Shown piece by piece: positions 1 to 5,236 of a DNA stretch of 5,236 nt. Position 1 is the first letter of the stretch. Each line of letters opens with the position of its first letter. This DNA is from an uncultured Burkholderiales bacterium (GTDB taxonomy: Bacteria > Pseudomonadota > Gammaproteobacteria > Burkholderiales > Burkholderiaceae_C). Location: the NCBI GenBank assembly GCA_903871865.1, contig CAIQIL010000200.1, forward strand, positions 1 through 5,236, given 5' to 3'. The notes beneath the pieces were generated by a model. It searched no databases and was not told the origin of the DNA. It saw only the letters and a program-made list of their open reading frames with translations. The translations under genes were made by a program, and so were the position numbers.

Positions 1-327
1 GGCATCGCCGAGGGCCAGCAGGGCAGGGTAGAGGTCCTCGTCTTCGTCGGCGTGGTGCAGGGGCGCGGCCACCTCGAAGTAGCGCAGCACCGACCTGGCG
101 GCGTCCCGGGCCTGGGCGTCGCGGCCGTGCACCGCGGCGTGCTGTTGCAGCCGCAGCAGCAGGTCGGCAAAGCGCCGCACCTTGTCGTGGCAGGCCAGCA
201 GCAAGGCCATCGGGTCGTCGATGCGTGGTGACACCGGCTCGGGGCGCTGGGCGACATCCGCCGAGCGCGACGGGGAGGGCGTCGGCGTGGGTGTTGGCCG
301 CAGGGGCTGGGGCGGGGCTGAGGGCAT
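1..327 (-). CDS. Hemerythrin-domain protein, N-terminal part (runs off left edge)
   Basis: Reading the minus strand from ATG at 327-325 gives 109 codons without a stop up to the window edge. Residues 2-34 are rich in proline, threonine and serine (PTPTPTPSPS at 11-20) and look like a disordered leader. From about residue 40 the sequence matches a bacterial hemerythrin (HHE) four-helix bundle: helix A with ACHDKVRRF (His47), then YFEVAAPLHHADEDEDLYP at 83-101, where His91/His92 and Glu95 fit the family's iron-ligand pattern HHxxEE/DxxLxP. The remaining ligands would lie beyond the edge. Hemerythrins use a di-iron centre to bind oxygen or respond to oxygen, NO or iron; the exact role here is unknown. 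ATG327 is the first in-frame ATG after an upstream in-frame stop. Neither it nor the alternative Met40 (codon 210-208) has a clear ribosome binding site. The gene is divergent from moeA. Confidence 0.85.
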   Translation of the reverse strand, partial: MPSAPPQPLRPTPTPTPSPSRSADVAQRPEPVSPRIDDPMALLLACHDKVRRFADLLLRLQQHAAVHGRDAQARDAARSVLRYFEVAAPLHHADEDEDLYPALLALGDA

Positions 328-408
328 GTCCCATTGTGGCGCCAGCGGCAGCGGGTGGCCTTTGGTGACACACTGACGGCCTTGTCATTTGCCTGCACCC
401 GAGCTGTT
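328..408. other. Divergent intergenic region between hemerythrin gene and moeA
   Basis: This 81-base gap must hold, or lie very near, the promoters for both the leftward hemerythrin gene and the rightward Moco genes. I see no convincing -35/-10 pair, no clear FNR-type dyad (TTGAT-N4-ATCAA) and no good hairpin. TTGTCA at 382-387 resembles a -35 box but lacks a matching -10 before the moeA start. An open reading extension of moeA reaches back to a TTG at 334, only six bases from the hemerythrin start, which is a reason to prefer the GTG at 409. Confidence 0.5.
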
Positions 409-1677
409 GTGTCGCCCACTTTCCAACCCCTGATCCCCCTGGACGAGGCCTGGTCCCGCCTGCAACAGGCGCTCACCCGGCACCCCCACGCGCCCGCCAC
501 CGAGCCACTCGCCACGGAAGACGCGCTCGGCCGCGTGCTGGCGCAGGACGTGGTCTCCGGCGTGGCCGTGCCCCCGCACGACAACAGCGCCATGGACGGC
601 TATGCCCTGCGGCTGGCTGACTTGGCTGAACCAGGCCGCAGCCTGCCGGTGTCCCAGCGCATCGCCGCCGGCCAGACCGGCGCCACCCTGCAGCCAGGCA
701 GCTGTGCGCGCATCTTCACCGGCGCACCCGTGCCGGCCGGCGCCGACGCCGTCGTCATGCAGGAGCACACCGAGCCCGGTGCCGCCGAAGGCCAGGTCCG
801 TTTCACCCAGCCGGTGCACGCGCAGCAAAACATCCGCCGTGCCGGCGAAGACATCGCCATCGGCCAGACCGTGCTGGGCGCGGGCAAGCGCCTGAGCCCC
901 GCCGCGCTGGGCGTGGCCGCCTCGGTGGGCCGTGCCGAGCTGCCGGTGTTCGCGCGCCCTCGGGTGGCCGTGCTGACCACGGGCGACGAGCTCGTCCTGC
1001 CCGGCCAGCCCCTGCCGCCTGGCGCCATCTACAACAGCAACCGCCACACCTTGCTGGGCCTGGCCCAGGCGGCCGGCGCCACCGCCCATGACCTGGGCAC
1101 CGTGCCCGACCAGCTGGACGCCACCCGCGCCGCCCTGCGCGCGGCCGCCGAGCAGCACGACCTCGTCATCAGCAGCGGCGGCGTGTCGGTGGGTGAGGAG
1201 GACCACCTGCGCCAGGCCGTGCAGGCCGAAGGCGGGCTGGACTTCTGGGCCCTGGCCATCAAGCCGGGCAAGCCCTTCGTGTTCGGCTGGCTGACCCGGG
1301 CCGATGGCAGCCGCGCGCTCTACATGGGCCTGCCCGGTAACCCAGTGGCCAGCTGGTTGACCTTCCTGATGCTGGTGCGCCCGGTCATCGGCCTGCTGGC
1401 GGGCGAGGGCTGGCAGCTGCCGCGCTCGCTGCCCGTGCCCGCCGCCTTCGCCTGGCCCAAGCCCGACAAGCGCCGCGAGTTCCTGCGCGTGCGCCTCAAC
1501 GACGCCGGCCACGCCGAGCTCTTCCCCAACCAGAGCTCGGGCGTGCTGACCTCGGCGTCCTGGGCCGATGGCGTGGTGGACCTGCCGCCGCAAACCACCG
1601 TCCAGCCGGGCGACGTGGTGCGCTGGATCCCCTCGGCCGAGCTGCTGCACCCTGCGGCCGCAGAGCGTCAGCCTTGA
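409..1677 (+). CDS. moeA: Molybdopterin molybdenumtransferase MoeA
   Basis: A 422-residue cytoplasmic enzyme, close to E. coli MoeA (411). It inserts molybdate into adenylylated molybdopterin, the last general step of Moco synthesis. Family signatures are in order: DNSAMDGYA at residues 58-66 (Asp63 matches the essential E. coli Asp59), IFTGAPVPAGADAVVMQE, NIRRAGEDI, TTGDEL in the central MoCF-like domain, ISSGGVSVGEED at 254-265, AIKPGKP at 283-289 and LPGNPVAS at 308-315, then the C-terminal beta domain ending near GDVVRW. The reading frame is open further upstream, but GTG409 gives MSPTFQPLIPLDEAW, which aligns with the usual family start; the upstream 25 codons do not resemble the family. 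The ribosome site is weak (GAG at 401-403). moaD follows after 37 bases, so co-transcription is likely. A glycine-receptor-like gephyrin fusion is not seen. The family call is firm; the start is moderately sure. Confidence 0.96.
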   Translation: MSPTFQPLIPLDEAWSRLQQALTRHPHAPATEPLATEDALGRVLAQDVVSGVAVPPHDNSAMDGYALRLADLAEPGRSLPVSQRIAAGQTGATLQPGSCARIFTGAPVPAGADAVVMQEHTEPGAAEGQVRFTQPVHAQQNIRRAGEDIAIGQTVLGAGKRLSPAALGVAASVGRAELPVFARPRVAVLTTGDELVLPGQPLPPGAIYNSNRHTLLGLAQAAGATAHDLGTVPDQLDATRAALRAAAEQHDLVISSGGVSVGEEDHLRQAVQAEGGLDFWALAIKPGKPFVFGWLTRADGSRALYMGLPGNPVASWLTFLMLVRPVIGLLAGEGWQLPRSLPVPAAFAWPKPDKRREFLRVRLNDAGHAELFPNQSSGVLTSASWADGVVDLPPQTTVQPGDVVRWIPSAELLHPAAAERQP

Positions 1678-1714
1678 CGTCGGCCTTGATCACAACCCCC
1701 TCCGCAGTCCCCCC

Positions 1715-1972
1715 ATGCCCCTGACCATCCGCTACTTCGCCGCCATCCGCGAACGCCTGGGCGCCCAGGAAACTGTCTCCTTGGCCGACACACCGGCCCG
1801 CACCGTGGGCGAGTTGCACGCCTGGCTGCTGTCGCGCTCGCCCGCGCACGCCCAGGCGCTCGACCCCGACCGCGGCCTGCGCACCGCCTGCAACCAGGCC
1901 TTGTGCGACGCCGACCAGGCCCTGGCCGAGGGTGACGAAATCGCCTTCTTCCCACCCGTCACCGGAGGCTGA
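1715..1972 (+). CDS. moaD: Molybdopterin synthase sulfur-carrier subunit MoaD
   Basis: An 85-residue ubiquitin-like protein (E. coli MoaD is 81). It begins MPLTIRYFAAIRERLG, the usual first beta strand and helix of MoaD, and ends DEIAFFPPVTGG. The C-terminal Gly84-Gly85 is the hallmark: it is adenylylated by MoeB, converted to a thiocarboxylate, and donates sulfur to precursor Z (cPMP) inside the MoaD-MoaE heterotetramer. ATG1715 is chosen because it gives the exact family N-terminus; upstream in-frame sequence overlaps the moeA 3' end and has no family similarity. No Shine-Dalgarno motif precedes it: the leader is pyrimidine-rich (accccctccgcagtcccccc). Translation may rely on reinitiation after moeA or on an unstructured leader; this is inference. 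The moaE start lies four bases after its stop. No moaA, moaC or moeB is visible, so those partners must be encoded elsewhere. Confidence 0.95.
   Translation: MPLTIRYFAAIRERLGAQETVSLADTPARTVGELHAWLLSRSPAHAQALDPDRGLRTACNQALCDADQALAEGDEIAFFPPVTGG
1964..1968 (+). promoter_or_regulatory. Ribosome binding site of moaE (GGAGG)
   Basis: A full GGAGG sits eight bases before ATG1977, inside the last codons of moaD. It fixes the moaE start at 1977 rather than at the earlier in-frame ATG 1932 or the later in-frame GTG 2040, and suggests that the two synthase subunits are translated together. Confidence 0.8.
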
Positions 1973-1976
1973 GGCC

Positions 1977-2498
1977 ATGCAGCACGCCACCCCCGACGCC
2001 CCAGCTCCGCAGCAAGCCCTCCAGCAGGCCCTGGCCTGCGTGCGCGTCTCCCCGGAAGATTTCGACCTCGGCGCCGAAGTCGCAGCCCTGCGCGCGGGCG
2101 ATGCCCAGGTCGGTGCCGTCGTCAGCTTCGTGGGCACCGTGCGCGAATGGAGCCCCGACCCCGCCGCCGTGATGACGCTGGAGCACTACCCCGGCATGAC
2201 CGAGCGCAGCCTGGCCGAACTCATCGTGCGCGCCCGCCAGCGCTTCGACGTGCGCGGCGTGCGCGTCATCCACCGCGTCGGGCCGCTGGCCGTCACCGAC
2301 CAGATCGTGCTGGTGGCCGTCACCTCGGCGCACCGCCACGAAGCCTTTGACTGCGCCGCCTTCCTGATGGACTGGCTCAAAACCCAGGCGCCGTTCTGGA
2401 AGCGCGAAGCAGCCCAGGGCGAGGCCCGCTGGGTCGCCTCGCGCGAGAGCGACGCCGAAGCCGCCGCCCGCTGGCAAGCGCCGGGAGGCCAGCCATGA
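1977..2498 (+). CDS. moaE: Molybdopterin synthase catalytic subunit MoaE
   Basis: A 173-residue protein (E. coli MoaE is about 150). It converts cPMP to molybdopterin using the thiocarboxylate sulfur of MoaD. Characteristic stretches are VSFVGTVRE (50-57), TLEHYPGMTE (67-76), VIHRVGPLAVTDQIV, VTSAHRHEAF (115-124) and DWLKTQAPFWKRE (132-144). By alignment from memory with E. coli MoaE, Lys135 and Lys142 match the catalytic Lys119 and Lys126, Arg56 matches Arg39, and His119-Arg120 match His103-Arg104, so the active site looks complete. Residues 1-20 form an Ala/Gln/Pro-rich extension absent from E. coli. GTG2040 would give a family-length start, but the strong GGAGG before ATG1977 favours the longer form. 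The stop overlaps the crcB start (ATGA, 2495-2498), so the two are probably translationally coupled. Confidence 0.96.
   Translation: MQHATPDAPAPQQALQQALACVRVSPEDFDLGAEVAALRAGDAQVGAVVSFVGTVREWSPDPAAVMTLEHYPGMTERSLAELIVRARQRFDVRGVRVIHRVGPLAVTDQIVLVAVTSAHRHEAFDCAAFLMDWLKTQAPFWKREAAQGEARWVASRESDAEAAARWQAPGGQP
2483..2488 (+). promoter_or_regulatory. Ribosome binding site of crcB (GGGAGG)
   Basis: GGGAGG lies six bases before ATG2495, within the last codons of moaE. With the ATGA overlap it supports ribosome hand-over or independent initiation at crcB on the same transcript. Confidence 0.75.
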
Positions 2499-2875
2499 GC
2501 CCGCTGGCCGCTGCCCTGGCCGTGGCCGTGGGCTCGGCCGTCGGCGCCCTGGCGCGCTGGCAGGCCGGTGTCTGGTTCAACCCCATCTGGGCGGGCTTCC
2601 CCCTGGGCACGCTGTTTGTCAATGCGCTGGGTGGCCTGTTGATCGGGCTGGCTTTCGCCTGGCTGGACCGCTACCCTTCGGAAGCTTTGCGCTTGTTGCT
2701 GGTCACCGGCGGCCTGGGCGGCTTCACCACGTTTTCGGCGTTCTCGGCGGAATCGCTGGCCCTGCTGGAGCGCGGGCGTTTCGAACTGGCGCTGGCCCAC
2801 ACCTTGGCCCACGTTGTCGGTGCGCTGGCCTGTGCGGCCCTCGGGGCCCGCTTGATGCGGGCCTGGATGGCCTGA
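2495..2875 (+). CDS. crcB: Fluoride channel of the CrcB/Fluc family
   Basis: A 126-residue, very hydrophobic protein of typical family length with four predicted membrane helices (about 4-26, 34-57, 64-86 and 97-122). Family motifs are visible: GSAVGALARW (13-22), PLGTLFVNALGGLLIG (36-51) with the pore Asn43, and GGLGGFTTFSAFSAE (72-86) with Phe80 and Phe83 at the phenylalanine-box positions and Thr78/Thr79 at the helix break near the structural sodium site. Fluc channels act in the inner membrane as antiparallel dimers and let fluoride leak out, protecting enolase and pyrophosphatase. Only one copy is present, so a homodimer is expected. The start is fixed by GGGAGG and the ATGA overlap with moaE. 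No crcB (fluoride) riboswitch can precede it in this arrangement; expression should follow the Moco genes. A 7-bp GC hairpin lies in its final codons. Confidence 0.95.
   Translation: MSPLAAALAVAVGSAVGALARWQAGVWFNPIWAGFPLGTLFVNALGGLLIGLAFAWLDRYPSEALRLLLVTGGLGGFTTFSAFSAESLALLERGRFELALAHTLAHVVGALACAALGARLMRAWMA
2844..2864 (+). other. GC-rich hairpin inside the 3' end of crcB
   Basis: GGCCCGC (2845-2851) pairs perfectly with GCGGGCC (2857-2863) around the loop TTGAT, with one further G-U wobble at 2844/2864. It ends nine bases before the crcB stop codon. No T tract follows, so it is not a canonical intrinsic terminator. It might act as a 3'-end stabiliser or pause site for the Moco-crcB transcript, or be a by-product of GC-rich coding sequence. 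Confidence 0.35.
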
Positions 2876-2897
2876 GCTGCGCCTGCACCTCAAACGG

Positions 2898-2908
2898 GTC
2901 AAGTTGAC
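2898..2908. promoter_or_regulatory. Perfect 11-bp inverted repeat with a TTGAC core ahead of the cyclase gene
   Basis: GTCAA-G-TTGAC lies in the 78-base gap between crcB and the GGDEF gene. Its right arm plus the next base reads TTGACG, a good -35 hexamer, but no clear -10 follows at 16-19 bases. It may be an operator or part of a promoter for the cyclase. With five-base arms, chance is a real alternative. Confidence 0.25.
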
Positions 2909-2953
2909 GGCCGCAAGCGCCGATAAGCGATCACATCCGTCCCGAAGTTGGGC

Positions 2954-4135
2954 ATGGCCTCCATCGACGTCTTCACCTGTTACACCCTCGCGGGCGCCGG
3001 CTCGCTGTTCGGCCTGGGCCTGATCTCCCTGGTGCGCGTGGAGAGCCCGCGCGTGCGCCGGGCGCTGTGGCTCTACCGCCTGGCCTTCCTGTGCCTGGCC
3101 GGCTTCCTCTGGGTGGGCATCCAGCCTGCCGAGGCGCGCGCCCAGGGCATGCACGCCATGATCGGGGTCGCCGCCATCGGCGCATCCCTCATGGCCTGGG
3201 GATTCCGCCAACTCAACGGGCAGCGCACACCGCCGGCCTTGGGCGTCGCGCTGACGCTTGGCCTGGGCGGCCTGCTGTGGTGGGCCGGTGCGGCCACCTC
3301 GGACGCGACCTTCGCGGTGGTGGAGGCCGCGGTCATGAGCTTCATCGCCCTGGGCACCCTGATCGACCAGGGGGTGCTGTTGCGGCGCGCCACCGTGCGC
3401 CGCGGCGGTGAGCTCGCCTTGCTGGTGGTGGCCGGGCTGTTCTCGCTGGACTGGGTGCTCATCTTTTGGCACACCTTGCACTGGGCCGGGCCTTACCCTG
3501 ACCACCTGCTCTTCGCCCCCGACTGGCTGCTGCCGGCCTCGGCGGTCGGGGTGGGGCTGCTGCCGCTGTCGGTGGCCTCGGTGGTGTTTGCCATCGTCAA
3601 CGACCGCCTCAACCAGCAATTGCGCGAGCGCGCGCTGCGCGACGACCTCACCGGCACCTTGTCGCGGCGCGGCCTGCGCGAGCATGGCGAGCGCCTGCTG
3701 GCCGGGCAAGAGCCGGCGCGCCAGGACAGCGGCATCGCCGCGCTGATGCTCGACGTGGACCACTTCAAGGCCATCAACGACCGCCACGGCCACCTGGTGG
3801 GCGACGAGGTGCTGCGCCACCTGAGCGCGGTGATGACCGAGCACCTGCGCGACGACGCCTTGCTGGCCCGCTACGGCGGCGAGGAATTCACCGTGTTGCT
3901 GCCCGTGCGCAGCCGCCAGGACGCCGAGACCGTGGCCGAGCGCCTGCGCCAGGCCATCGAGGCCCAGCCCTGCGAGTCGCGCGCCGGGCGCATCCGCGTG
4001 ACCGTCAGCATCGGCGTGGCCTTCCACCAGACGGCCCACCCGCTGGACGAGGTGCTCTCGCGCGCCGACACCCGCCTCTACGAGGCCAAGCAGGCCGGGC
4101 GCAACCGGGTGATTTGCGAGCCGCTGGCGGCCTGA
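2954..4135 (+). CDS. Membrane-bound diguanylate cyclase (GGDEF domain)
   Basis: A 393-residue protein that should make cyclic di-GMP from two GTP. The N-terminal half has about seven hydrophobic segments (roughly 10-27, 38-56, 67-84, 95-114, 119-137, 153-172, 192-215) that I cannot assign to a named sensor family. A short linker (NDRLNQQLRERALRDD) leads to the GGDEF domain at about 229-390: DDLTGTLSRRGL, LDVDHFKAINDRHGHLVGDE with Asp267 (metal), Asn275 and Asp284 (guanine), RYGGEEF with the signature at 308-312, and VSIGVAF. All catalytic positions are present, so activity is expected. The inhibitory site, normally RxxD five residues before the signature, reads R299-D-D-A302, so product feedback is probably weakened. 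No EAL domain is present. ATG2954 has GAAG six bases upstream; TTG2948 is a two-codon-longer alternative. The signal sensed and the process controlled are unknown. Confidence 0.93.
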   Translation: MASIDVFTCYTLAGAGSLFGLGLISLVRVESPRVRRALWLYRLAFLCLAGFLWVGIQPAEARAQGMHAMIGVAAIGASLMAWGFRQLNGQRTPPALGVALTLGLGGLLWWAGAATSDATFAVVEAAVMSFIALGTLIDQGVLLRRATVRRGGELALLVVAGLFSLDWVLIFWHTLHWAGPYPDHLLFAPDWLLPASAVGVGLLPLSVASVVFAIVNDRLNQQLRERALRDDLTGTLSRRGLREHGERLLAGQEPARQDSGIAALMLDVDHFKAINDRHGHLVGDEVLRHLSAVMTEHLRDDALLARYGGEEFTVLLPVRSRQDAETVAERLRQAIEAQPCESRAGRIRVTVSIGVAFHQTAHPLDEVLSRADTRLYEAKQAGRNRVICEPLAA

Positions 4136-4158
4136 CCCTGGCCTGAGGGCCGTTTGAT

Positions 4159-4172
4159 CTGGCGCAAGCCAG
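4159..4172 (+). other. Small hairpin with GCAA tetraloop downstream of the cyclase gene
   Basis: CTGGC (4159-4163) and GCCAG (4168-4172) form a perfect 5-bp stem closed by a GCAA (GNRA-class) loop, 24 bases after the cyclase stop. No T tract follows, so an intrinsic terminator cannot be claimed; it could mark or protect the transcript 3' end. The rest of 4136-4215 shows nothing else that I recognise. Confidence 0.25.
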
Positions 4173-4216
4173 TGCCACGCCAGCGCGCCAACCCACCCCG
4201 GCGCAGGGGCTTTGCC

Positions 4217-4244
4217 CTTGAAATGCCGCGGTGCCGCACCATCT
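4217..4244 (+). promoter_or_regulatory. Sigma-32 (RpoH) heat-shock promoter of clpB
   Basis: The -35 element CTTGAAA (4217-4223) is a perfect match to the RpoH consensus. After a 13-base spacer comes CACCATCT (4237-4244), one mismatch from the -10 consensus CCCCATNT. It faces clpB, predicts a transcription start near 4250 and a leader of about 66 bases. clpB is a classic RpoH regulon member, so position and function agree. A 6-bp stem (AGGGGC/GCCCTT, 4205-4219, one G-U pair) overlaps the upstream edge of the -35 box; its meaning is unclear. Confidence 0.85.
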
Positions 4245-4304
4245 GCGCAGCAACCGGACGAACTCTGTGCCACCGGGCACGAGGCTCGCCCCCTCAACCT
4301 GCCC

Positions 4305-4309
4305 AGGAG
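4305..4309 (+). promoter_or_regulatory. Ribosome binding site of clpB (AGGAG)
   Basis: AGGAG lies six bases before ATG4316 and fixes the clpB start. The leader upstream contains a 5-bp hairpin, GTGCC (4267-4271) with GGCAC (4276-4280), that does not cover the site. Confidence 0.8.
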
Positions 4310-4315
4310 CGCCCG

Positions 4316-5236
<921 letters not shown>

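Noticed and set aside
182..376. Short plus-strand open frame with many glycines
   Set aside because: It lies antisense to the hemerythrin coding region, whose frame carries recognisable iron-ligand motifs; the glycine-rich translation is low complexity.
334..408. N-terminal extension of moeA from TTG334
   Set aside because: It would leave six bases to the divergent hemerythrin start, has no ribosome site, and the added 25 residues do not resemble MoeA proteins.
385..1650. Minus-strand open frame of about 420 codons opposite moeA
   Set aside because: It mirrors moeA in a phase favoured by GC-rich codons and its translation is repetitive in G, H, A, Q and R without domains or a ribosome site.
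1686..1699. TTGAT at the moeA-moaD junction as an FNR half-site
   Set aside because: The second half-site (ATCAA after four bases) is absent (acccc instead), and an internal position between two operon genes makes it unlikely.
2876..2953. Fluoride or c-di-GMP riboswitch in the leader between crcB and the cyclase gene
   Set aside because: At 78 bases with no recognisable conserved core or pseudoknot pattern, nothing supports a riboswitch.
4140..4156. GGCC-TGAG-GGCC stem followed by GTTTG as a terminator of the cyclase gene
   Set aside because: The stem is only four base pairs and the T run only three, too weak to call an intrinsic terminator.

Overview
The window is GC-rich with tightly packed genes and strongly G/C-biased third codon positions. 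The proteins closely resemble proteobacterial families. Together these suggest a high-GC betaproteobacterium, probably Burkholderiales (Comamonadaceae or relatives). That placement is an inference from composition, protein similarity and recalled gene order; no search was run.

Layout from left to right. (i) Positions 1-327, minus strand: the N-terminal part of a hemerythrin-domain protein that runs off the left edge. (ii) An 81-base divergent gap. (iii) Positions 409-2875, plus strand: a compact run moeA - moaD - moaE - crcB. The first three supply the sulfur-carrier, synthase and molybdate-insertion steps of molybdenum cofactor (Moco) synthesis. The fourth is a Fluc/CrcB fluoride channel whose start codon overlaps the moaE stop (ATGA). 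(iv) Positions 2954-4135, plus strand: a membrane-anchored diguanylate cyclase with about seven hydrophobic segments, an intact GGEEF active site and a degenerate inhibitory site. (v) A 180-base intergenic region holding a near-consensus sigma-32 heat-shock promoter. (vi) Positions 4316-5236, plus strand: the first 307 residues of the disaggregase ClpB, which runs off the right edge.

Working together: MoaD carries the sulfur that MoaE uses to build molybdopterin, and MoeA then inserts molybdate. Gap sizes (37 bases, 4 bases, 4-base overlap) support one transcript from moeA through crcB. The cyclase has its own leader and may be separately controlled. clpB clearly has its own heat-shock promoter.

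Most of the window is ordinary housekeeping content. I do not see an unmistakable new system. The points most worth a second look are the unassigned membrane sensor domain of the cyclase and its RxxA inhibitory site, the coupling of a fluoride channel to the Moco genes without a fluoride riboswitch, the sigma-32 promoter of clpB, and the hemerythrin gene divergent from the Moco run.
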